The translations under genes were made by a program, and so were the position numbers. The notes under the pieces were generated by a model. The model was not told where the DNA came from. It saw only the letters and a program-made list of their open reading frames with translations, and did not search any database. From a virus, in the IMG/VR virus record IMGVR_UViG_3300035180_000260, positions 1-50,869 of that record: DNA of 50,869 nucleotides, one strand, 5' to 3'. Shown here piece by piece: positions 1 through 7,256 of the stretch. Every line of letters begins with the position of its first letter. The first letter of the stretch is position 1.

Positions 1-2
1 CG

Positions 3-221
3 CGCAATAAGGGGTCAGTAGCTGCGCTCGATACATCGAACGCTGCATGGTTGCCCGCGCTTTCGTGGGGATCGGTCAACCTGGTACGCTATAAGATGGC
101 TGTTACAACGCCCACGGCGATCAAGCAGAACTCGCTAGTCACGGTTATACTGCGCACTGACAAAGCATCAGTGACCTCGAACGACATTCTGTTCGTGGAC
201 CCTGATCCACAACTGACATGA
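3..221 (+). CDS. C-terminal end of a virion-region protein (5' truncated)
   Basis: An open frame enters from the left edge and codes for the last 72 residues of a protein, ending in DPDPQLT and a TGA at 219-221. The stop overlaps the ATG of the next gene (ATGA), which is typical of a coupled phage operon. The residues are a polar, beta-rich mix of Ser, Thr and Val, as in structural phage proteins. No domain is recognisable. It lies upstream of other small virion proteins in the late operon. The missing 5' part lies outside the window. Confidence 0.6.
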   Translation, partial: RNKGSVAALDTSNAAWLPALSWGSVNLVRYKMAVTTPTAIKQNSLVTVILRTDKASVTSNDILFVDPDPQLT

Positions 222-598
222 GCACGGTAGTCCCATCCCCCTACGGCACGATCACGCCAGCCTCATCGGGCCTCACGAGCGCAGTGCTCGGTGTATCAGT
301 CGGCATCTATCGCTTGCCAACCGATCCGTTGTTCTACGCTAGTCTGACACTGCAAAATATCGTAATTGGCTCGCGTTACAGGGTGACTCGTCGAGATAAC
401 GGTCAGGAACTTGCGACAGGAGTTGCTGCCACTTCGACGGTAGTTGTTGCCGGGGTTCCATGCTACGCGAACCCTATGCTAGTGAACATCACCGTTCGCA
501 ACGCTAGTGGGACGCCGACCTACAAGATTTTCGATACCTCAGCCTATATCAGTAAATCTGGCGGGTCTGCCTACATTCTTCAACAGCTAGACGAGTAA
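218..598 (+). CDS. Hypothetical small virion-region protein, 126 aa
   Basis: This gene overlaps the upstream stop by 4 bp and ends 9 bp before the next gene. The product is rich in Ser, Thr, Val and Gly and is predicted beta-strand rich, with no signal peptide or membrane segment, which suits a small tail or virion accessory protein. No family is recognised. Its placement inside an unbroken series of late genes is the main support for a structural role, which is inference. Confidence 0.65.
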   Translation: MSTVVPSPYGTITPASSGLTSAVLGVSVGIYRLPTDPLFYASLTLQNIVIGSRYRVTRRDNGQELATGVAATSTVVVAGVPCYANPMLVNITVRNASGTPTYKIFDTSAYISKSGGSAYILQQLDE

Positions 599-607
599 GG
601 GTTCATC

Positions 608-2050
608 ATGGCAATTGACGCATCGAAGTTCACCATCGACGCTTCCGGCAATATCCGGCAGGTATCCGCCTTCGTTCCCGGCACTGATACCCGATTCACC
701 ACGCTCGAACTGCACGCGTGGCTTCAGGACTTGGCAGACAACCCTGCCCCTAGCGGTGACGATCTGGTCAGCATCCTCGGTAGCAACCCGTCCGAACTTG
801 CAGGTAAGCGTAACGCCTCACGTCCGATGGCACTCACGTTGCTGCCGAACTACAACATTGATGACTCGACTAGCCAGTGGTTCAAGTTCGGCTCCATCGA
901 GCAGAACACCGGCAACGACCTCTATACCGGCCTGAAAGTCATCGGTTCGCTGGTAGCATCCAGCCCGATCTACATCTACCAGAATGGCGCAAAGGTCACG
1001 AAGTATTGGGCCGACGCCGACGTTAACACCGGCTTCCAAATTCTCATGAAAGCCAAGGCTGGTGGAACGCTGATCGATAGCGGCAATGTGACTGTGTTCT
1101 CGCGGAAGTACGGTCAGACCTACTCGCACTTTGATGCGAACCTTGCTGCCGGTGGCGAACAGGCGGCGGCGCTTGCGACCTCCCTTGACTCGAACATCGC
1201 TCTGAGTGCTTCGGCAGCGGCTGCGATCTGGAACACCATCACTGTTACAGTAGGTGACAGCACTTTCGACATGGGTGATGGTAACGGCTCGAAGCTATAC
1301 AAGGGCACGATTGCACTCAATGGCACGACTACACTTGCTCAAGCCTACCAAGCCTTGATGTGGGCGTGCTCGGAGTCCAGTACTGCAACGATCAACGGTG
1401 TCCCAGGCTGGCGGTATCGCAAGTTAAACACGGCATACCCTGAGAACATCTCCGCGCCTTTCGGCACTTTCGCGGGTGGCAAGTTCTTTGTCGCGCAAGG
1501 CTGGCGATTGACTGGTGTGATGTCCGCCGATAGCAAGAACTACCAGCTTATCTCGGACGACGGCACCATCGTCATTCCTCCTACTTCCATCATCATCGAA
1601 GTCACGAACACTACGAACAGCGATTACGTTTTGGTTGCGCGGGACAACGGTGCTGGCAGTATCAACGACACGGAATACACGGTCTCGGCATCGGCTGGCG
1701 CAACTTCCATCAGCGTACCTGGCCTGAAATCAGACACGCCTGCTTCTGGCGTAATCCGCATCGCTGGAGATCGCTACACCTACACTAGTTGGACTGGAAG
1801 CACGCTTAACGGGCTGTCTCCGGCGATCAAGTCTGGTGGGTATTCCAGCAAACCGGCATTCATCCCGTTCATCGACGGCACGCCATCTGGCTCGTCGATC
1901 CAGTCCGCCGCCATGCAGTTCGGCACCAACTTCACTGCGCGTTTCCGTGTTCGTAACGCAGGTGCCAGTCCGATTGTCCCGTTTGAGTCTACGATGAGTG
2001 TGACCAGCAACGGCGGCTCAGGCACGGCAGTGCGGAACCCGGATGCGTAA
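608..2050 (+). CDS. Putative virion/tail protein, 480 aa
   Basis: AAGGG lies 8 bp before the ATG. The sequence is low in Cys and rich in Gly, Ser, Thr and Asn with many short beta-strand stretches. It has an Ala-rich helical patch near residues 190-208, a pattern common in phage tail and fibre-associated proteins. No catalytic motif is visible. It is followed 3 bp later by a 183-residue protein that often sits next to this kind of gene in phage tail clusters. A virion role is inferred from composition and position. Confidence 0.65.
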   Translation: MAIDASKFTIDASGNIRQVSAFVPGTDTRFTTLELHAWLQDLADNPAPSGDDLVSILGSNPSELAGKRNASRPMALTLLPNYNIDDSTSQWFKFGSIEQNTGNDLYTGLKVIGSLVASSPIYIYQNGAKVTKYWADADVNTGFQILMKAKAGGTLIDSGNVTVFSRKYGQTYSHFDANLAAGGEQAAALATSLDSNIALSASAAAAIWNTITVTVGDSTFDMGDGNGSKLYKGTIALNGTTTLAQAYQALMWACSESSTATINGVPGWRYRKLNTAYPENISAPFGTFAGGKFFVAQGWRLTGVMSADSKNYQLISDDGTIVIPPTSIIIEVTNTTNSDYVLVARDNGAGSINDTEYTVSASAGATSISVPGLKSDTPASGVIRIAGDRYTYTSWTGSTLNGLSPAIKSGGYSSKPAFIPFIDGTPSGSSIQSAAMQFGTNFTARFRVRNAGASPIVPFESTMSVTSNGGSGTAVRNPDA

Positions 2051-2053
2051 ATC

Positions 2054-2605
2054 ATGGCGATCACAGTCGATTGGGCGAACAAGGTTATCGAGAGCACGGA
2101 AAGCATTACCGACTTGCCTGCTTTTCACATTCTGCTGCGCGGCTTGGAAGACGATCCAGAAGGTGCGATCTATCCAGTCACTCACACGTGGAAGGCACTT
2201 GACCTTGGTGGCGGAGCGTTATTCGTTCAACTAGACCTCATCAACGGCTACATGCTGAAATTCCCGTCTGCTGGAAACTATGTCATCAACGGTAACCTCA
2301 ATGGCGACATCGTGCCGGTCGCAGGGGTATACGTTGAACGCAAGACAAGTAGCGCCTACACTACGACTGCCATTGGTGGAAGCGGGCCGAGCGCGGGCGA
2401 TATTGCCGATTCGGTTTGGTCAAAGGCACTCGAAGGCTTGAGTGCTGAACAGATGATGCGCGTTATGCTCGCCGCACTTGCTGGTAAACGTGAAGGTATT
2501 GGCACTGTCACTGAGAAGTATTATGGTCGAGACGGTGTGACGCCGCGTATTACGCTGACTCCAGACAGCAACGGTAACGGTACGCCAGTCGTCAACGGGT
2601 CCTGA
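2054..2605 (+). CDS. Putative virion protein with a GRDG/TPRITLT C-terminal segment, 183 aa
   Basis: The first two thirds are beta-rich. The last 60 residues contain a helical stretch (LSAEQMMRVMLAALAG) and then YYGRDGVTPRITLT followed by a short Asn/Gly tail. That tail segment recurs at the C termini of many phage tail-associated proteins, which is general family knowledge rather than a search result. The gene starts 3 bp after the upstream stop with no clear ribosome site, so translation is probably coupled. The function is unknown. Confidence 0.65.
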   Translation: MAITVDWANKVIESTESITDLPAFHILLRGLEDDPEGAIYPVTHTWKALDLGGGALFVQLDLINGYMLKFPSAGNYVINGNLNGDIVPVAGVYVERKTSSAYTTTAIGGSGPSAGDIADSVWSKALEGLSAEQMMRVMLAALAGKREGIGTVTEKYYGRDGVTPRITLTPDSNGNGTPVVNGS

Positions 2606-2607
2606 AC

Positions 2608-2853
2608 ATGGCGTTGATGCGCGGCAAACTCTTTGCTGGTGCGCTGCTTGCAGGTGCGCTGTTTGGTACAACCCAAGATGTTGTAGCCCCGGAGCAGCCG
2701 ATCATCACCGGATACGGTGGATACGTTGCCCACCGTAAGGTGAAGTCTTATGTGTCACAGGTATTGGAGACACATAAACAAGATAGAATAGTTATCAACG
2801 ACGATGACGAGGTTGCAGAAATCTTTGTCGCCATGCTTGGAGAAGTAATATGA
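2608..2853 (+). CDS. Small protein with hydrophobic Gly/Ala-rich N terminus, 81 aa
   Basis: The product starts MALMRGKLFAGALLAGALFG, a short Ala/Gly/Leu-rich segment repeating an FAGAL-like unit, and continues as a charged tail. The hydrophobic stretch is only about 14 residues, so it is a marginal membrane anchor. Small proteins with a similar repeated segment are common in phage tail clusters. It lies 2 bp after the previous gene and overlaps the next by 4 bp, so it belongs to the same transcript. The function is unknown. Confidence 0.6.
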   Translation: MALMRGKLFAGALLAGALFGTTQDVVAPEQPIITGYGGYVAHRKVKSYVSQVLETHKQDRIVINDDDEVAEIFVAMLGEVI

Positions 2854-5800
2854 GTCTGATCGGGTGCCTTGCTAAAGCCGCAGATGCCATTCTGCCGAGT
2901 GACAAGCTCATACTGCAGAACATGGTTGACAAGTTTGTCAAACAAGGCGAACCGCGTGATCGCGCAGAAGTTCGTGCTGCAGAGGCAATGCTTGCCACAT
3001 ACGAGGCGCAGCGCGCAGACATCGCTCATCAAATCGAAAAGCAGTTGGGTGCCTTCGGATACGCCATCGGCGAGCCTACGCAAAAAGCCGAAGCCAAACC
3101 TGCAGTCAAGACAGAACCAGTAGTCAAGACAGAACCCGCATCGAAAGAACAGGAAGCCACGCAAGTCGCGCCAAAACCAGAAGCCCGCATCACCAGGGAC
3201 GAACCCACTGCATTGGATACCCGTGTGGCTGAACTGCGGCCAAAACTCGGTGAAAAGCAAGCCACTCGCTTGGACAAGCTGCTGGATCGTTATAAGAACG
3301 GCGAGATCGACGCGCAGCGTCTTGGTGACGAACTCGAAACGCTTGAGAAGCAGGCGTTCCCGCCTGAGCAGGGCGGGCAGGGGGTGATGTTTTCCAGACT
3401 AAACCGCCAAGGTAAAAATGCGAGTTATTTCCACGCCACGCCAGCAGAGATACAGTTCATTAAAAGTGGAACATTTAATGAATACCTCAAGGATTTTATG
3501 GTTGATAAGGGGTACAAATGGCATCAACGCCCTGACGTGTCGGTGTTTGAAGGCGAGATTGTTGTTCCCACACATGACATTAAAATTGCCCTTGAGTTCG
3601 CAGAATGGTTGGCAGATGCACCCGACCACCGTAGTGAAATCCCCCCGCAAATGCGCGACGGGACGTTCGCGCGCGAACTACGTAAGGCTAGTGATCCCAA
3701 AGTTGAAGGTCAGGACGCAAACACCATTCGCTCCCGTATGCGCAAGCTGTTCGTTAACCCTGCCATGTTCGACCGCAGGGTCACAATTGTACAAGACGAA
3801 TCTGAAATTCCTGCTAGGTTTACTGCGTCCAAGCCTACTGAGGCCGGGTCTAAGCGTCTCGGTTTCTACGACCCGAATACAGGCCATGTGTGGCTGATTG
3901 CCAGCTACATCCAGAAAGGTCGCGAGTTAGGTGTGTTCCTGCACGAAGTTGGCGGGCACATGGGGATGATGGACCTGCTTGGTAAAGAAAACTACGATGC
4001 ACTGGTGAACCAGATTAAGGAGTGGGCTAATGGAGAAGGGTCAATCGAGAACGAGATCGCTGCCGCAGCATGGCTGCGTGTGAGTGATGCCGAAACCGCA
4101 CTTGGCAAGAAGATGAGCGATGCAGTACGCAATGACGAACTGATCGCATATTTTACCGAGGAGGCTGTCAACCACGGTATCAACCCGACAGCTATCGCAA
4201 GTCAGCCGAAGGTCATGCAGCAGTGGTTTATCCGCATGTGGAACGCAGTCAAAGCGGCTGTACAGAAACTTGGCCTTGATCCAAAGTCGCTCACCGCACA
4301 AGATGTAGTTGACTTGGCATATGGCGCGGCTCGTCTCCAGTTGAGTGGGTCCCACACCGACATCGAGGCTGCTAACAAAGCCGCTGGCCGCCCGATGACG
4401 GAACCTGCGTTTGTTGATAAAGGTTCGCAGCCTTTGCACTCCATCTCGCTCCCCAAAGGCAAGTTCTCCAAAGCTGGCGAGATGGTCAACGATTACCTTC
4501 TCGATACGAAGACCACGCTCGATAAAGTAAAGCTCGGCTGGATGACCCTTGAGCACATGGTTGCTCGCATGGGGGACAGGATGCCCGCGCTTGAACAGTA
4601 CGTCAAGGCCATGCACAAGATGCAAGGGGATGCAAAAGACATCGTGTACAAAGCATCCTTCATCGACATGGAGTGGGGGAAATTCAACGACGAGAACGCC
4701 GCGAAACTTGGCGATGTGATGGTACGCTCGACCTTGGCTAACTTCGATCCAACCGTGGATAAGCCTAAGACTGCCGAGGAACAGGCGATTGTCGATGATC
4801 TTAACAAGGTTCGCGACGAGCAGGGCAAGGCTGACACGGCTGTCGCACTGTTCAAATCAGTACGGGACTTCTATAAGCAGCTTCACGAACAGAAACTTGA
4901 CATTCTACGCAAGGCGTCGAAAGACGGAAAACTCGATGCGCGTACTGAGCGAATGTTTGCAGAAGTGAAGGGGCCGTACTTTCCGCTTATGCGCATGGGC
5001 AAATGGTACGCCGTTGGTATGTCTGACGAGGTTGCCCGTCTGACCGAGCAACATGAGAACGGTGAGATCAGCCCTGCCAACAAGAAGCGACTCTACGAAT
5101 TGCGGAAAGACGGTACCCATTATACGACACGATCTTTCGACACGCGTAGTGAAGCTGAGAAATTTGCCCGTGAGTCAGGATACGACAAGACTTATGTCAA
5201 CACGCAGGAGGAACGCACCAGGCAAGCTATACGGTCACTGCCTGATTTCGAGCAGTTCGAGGCGTATCTTGGTGGGGAGTTCGACTCGGAAACTCGGAGG
5301 AAACTGAAAGACATCATGGCCGAGATGTACTTCGACCTATTGCCGCAAAACAGCGGGTTGAAACATGCCATGAAGCGGGAAGGAGTATTCGGTGCTACGT
5401 TCGGGCGTAGGGAATTTGCCAAGTCTTCGTACACCTCGGCACACCTCATCAGCCGCTTGAGGAATGCTAACGACCTCAACGCAGCCATGCAGGCCGTTAG
5501 AAACGCTGGTGATAAAGGCAATATCGAAGGGCGCACGGTTTACAACGAGTTGCTGAAACGCTCTGACCTTGCGATGGATATTGAAAATCCCCCGCAGTGG
5601 GTGAACTTCGCCCTTACTGGCAGCTACTTGGCGCATCTTGGCTTGGCTCCGTCGTACTACTTAAACAACCTGCTGCAGACTCCGATAATTACGACTCCGT
5701 GGCTGGCCGCTCGCCACGGGCTTGGAAATACGACGATTGCGCTGACCAAGGCGCTGGCCGATACCAAGGACATTTTGAAGTTCAGCCATGCCAAAGGTAC

Positions 5801-7196
5801 GGGACATTTGAACTGGCGCTTCGAGTTCGACTGGTCTGACAAATTCCCGGATGGTAGCGGGGAACACGAGTTGTTCAAACAGATGTTGGAGCGTAATAAG
5901 CTCGATGTGACTATCGAGAACGACTTGGTGGCCGTAGCCGAGGCTCGTAATGGAAAGTTGCGGGACGCCATGAAAGCCTTCAATACTCCGGTGCGCTCGA
6001 TCGAACTGGTGAACCGTAGTACCACGGCGCTGGCTGCATATCGTCTCGGGTTGAAGAAGTTTCAGGGGGATCAGCAGAAGGCCATCAACCACGCGATTAG
6101 GGCAGTTAACGACACTCAGTTCGACTACTCGACCCTTAATGCGTCGCGTTATATGCAGTCGATTCTCGGTAGCAAATCGCTGGCCCGTGTGGTGATGCAG
6201 TTCCGCAAGTTTCAGCAAGGGGTGGCCTACCTACTTATCTCCAACGCATACGATGCAGTCAAGGCTGAGGACATTGAGACCAAGCGCGAAGCGCGCAAAA
6301 CATTGCTCGGGTTGTTCATTACCACCGGGTTACTGTCTGGCTCGCTTGGGTTTCCGGCTGCAGGTACGGCGATGTTCATTGCCAATATGATCGGACAGAG
6401 GTTCGACGATGATGACGACCCGTTTGACGCTGAGACTGCATGGAAGAACTTCCTTTCCGACCATGCAGGTACGGAAGTCGGGGCCGTTCTAGCCAAGGGT
6501 CTACCGGTCGCATTCGGTGTAGATTTGTCTAAGAATGTTGGACTCGGTGATGTACTGTCGCCTGTACCATTCTACCGCACTGGCTCTACAGGTAAGGAGA
6601 GCACTGGAAACATGCTGGTTGCACTTGGCGGTGCTCCTGTAAGTACGGTTTCGGATATTTGGGATGGGATTTACAAGTTGTCTGAGGGGGATTTTGGGAA
6701 AGGTGTTGAGCAGATCGTTCCGCTCAAACTTGCAAAGGATGTCCTTCGCAGCATTCGCTACTCGGACGATGGGATGACAGACAGCCGTGGTAATACTGTC
6801 TTGACTGCGGACGAGTTTAACCCGTGGGACTTGGCACTGCGGGCGATGGGTTTCAAGAGTACCAAGGAATCCAACTACTACGAAGCCAATCAGGCGGTGA
6901 ATGACGCATACTATGCTATGATGACTACGCGAAACAGGTTGATCCACGAGGCAACCAAGGATGGTATCCAAGTCACCGACGATATTCGCGATTTCAATGC
7001 GCGTCACCCGCAAAACCAGATCACATACGCTACATTGCGCAAGTCGTTGAAGGAGCAACGGAGCATGGCACAGCAGCGCACCAGCTACGGTGTATATGCC
7101 AGCAAACAGAAGAAGCCCTTCTTGGAAGAGGCTAGGTTTGCCAAGCCGGAAGACAACGTCGATACTGAAGATAATGTAGCGACAGAGTACCAGTAA
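2850..7196 (+). CDS. Giant polyvalent virion protein with metallopeptidase-like motif, 1448 aa
   Basis: This is the last gene of the late operon. Residues 1-180 are charged and helical. A Val-Lys-Thr-Glu-Pro repeat is near residues 87-97. At 365-370 is HEVGGH (H-E-x-x-x-H), followed about 55 residues later by NDELIAYFTEEA, as in the PolyVal metallopeptidases of phage polyvalent proteins. The spacing differs from classic HExxH, so activity is uncertain. The second half resembles the large polyvalent protein associated (LPD) class, including an SYYLNNLLQTP region and a hydrophobic stretch near residues 1150-1185. Such proteins are usually packaged in the capsid and ejected into the host. Residues 180-260 are coded by noticeably AT-richer DNA. 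Function by family analogy only. Confidence 0.75.
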   Translation: MSLIGCLAKAADAILPSDKLILQNMVDKFVKQGEPRDRAEVRAAEAMLATYEAQRADIAHQIEKQLGAFGYAIGEPTQKAEAKPAVKTEPVVKTEPASKEQEATQVAPKPEARITRDEPTALDTRVAELRPKLGEKQATRLDKLLDRYKNGEIDAQRLGDELETLEKQAFPPEQGGQGVMFSRLNRQGKNASYFHATPAEIQFIKSGTFNEYLKDFMVDKGYKWHQRPDVSVFEGEIVVPTHDIKIALEFAEWLADAPDHRSEIPPQMRDGTFARELRKASDPKVEGQDANTIRSRMRKLFVNPAMFDRRVTIVQDESEIPARFTASKPTEAGSKRLGFYDPNTGHVWLIASYIQKGRELGVFLHEVGGHMGMMDLLGKENYDALVNQIKEWANGEGSIENEIAAAAWLRVSDAETALGKKMSDAVRNDELIAYFTEEAVNHGINPTAIASQPKVMQQWFIRMWNAVKAAVQKLGLDPKSLTAQDVVDLAYGAARLQLSGSHTDIEAANKAAGRPMTEPAFVDKGSQPLHSISLPKGKFSKAGEMVNDYLLDTKTTLDKVKLGWMTLEHMVARMGDRMPALEQYVKAMHKMQGDAKDIVYKASFIDMEWGKFNDENAAKLGDVMVRSTLANFDPTVDKPKTAEEQAIVDDLNKVRDEQGKADTAVALFKSVRDFYKQLHEQKLDILRKASKDGKLDARTERMFAEVKGPYFPLMRMGKWYAVGMSDEVARLTEQHENGEISPANKKRLYELRKDGTHYTTRSFDTRSEAEKFARESGYDKTYVNTQEERTRQAIRSLPDFEQFEAYLGGEFDSETRRKLKDIMAEMYFDLLPQNSGLKHAMKREGVFGATFGRREFAKSSYTSAHLISRLRNANDLNAAMQAVRNAGDKGNIEGRTVYNELLKRSDLAMDIENPPQWVNFALTGSYLAHLGLAPSYYLNNLLQTPIITTPWLAARHGLGNTTIALTKALADTKDILKFSHAKGTGHLNWRFEFDWSDKFPDGSGEHELFKQMLERNKLDVTIENDLVAVAEARNGKLRDAMKAFNTPVRSIELVNRSTTALAAYRLGLKKFQGDQQKAINHAIRAVNDTQFDYSTLNASRYMQSILGSKSLARVVMQFRKFQQGVAYLLISNAYDAVKAEDIETKREARKTLLGLFITTGLLSGSLGFPAAGTAMFIANMIGQRFDDDDDPFDAETAWKNFLSDHAGTEVGAVLAKGLPVAFGVDLSKNVGLGDVLSPVPFYRTGSTGKESTGNMLVALGGAPVSTVSDIWDGIYKLSEGDFGKGVEQIVPLKLAKDVLRSIRYSDDGMTDSRGNTVLTADEFNPWDLALRAMGFKSTKESNYYEANQAVNDAYYAMMTTRNRLIHEATKDGIQVTDDIRDFNARHPQNQITYATLRKSLKEQRSMAQQRTSYGVYASKQKKPFLEEARFAKPEDNVDTEDNVATEYQ

Positions 7197-7224
7197 CCTC
7201 CAGGCGTTCCTCCCGACGCCCACT

Positions 7225-7251
7225 GACCCCGGCTAGGCCGGGGTCTTTTTT
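7225..7251 (+). terminator. Rho-independent terminator of the late operon
   Basis: GACCCCGGC and GCCGGGGTC form a perfect 9-bp stem around a TAG loop, followed directly by TTTTTT. It lies between the convergent late operon (stop at 7196) and early operon (stop at 7257). Read on the minus strand the hairpin is not followed by a U tract, so it mainly serves the plus strand. Confidence 0.92.
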
Positions 7252-7256
7252 CAGCT

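Noticed and set aside
3944-3961. Classic HExxH zinc protease site in the giant protein
   Set aside because: The motif is HEVGGH, with three residues between Glu and the second His, so it is reported only as metallopeptidase-like.
5661-6218. Minus-strand frame of 185 codons within the polyvalent protein gene
   Set aside because: Antisense shadow of a long coding gene, no ribosome site and no operon partner.
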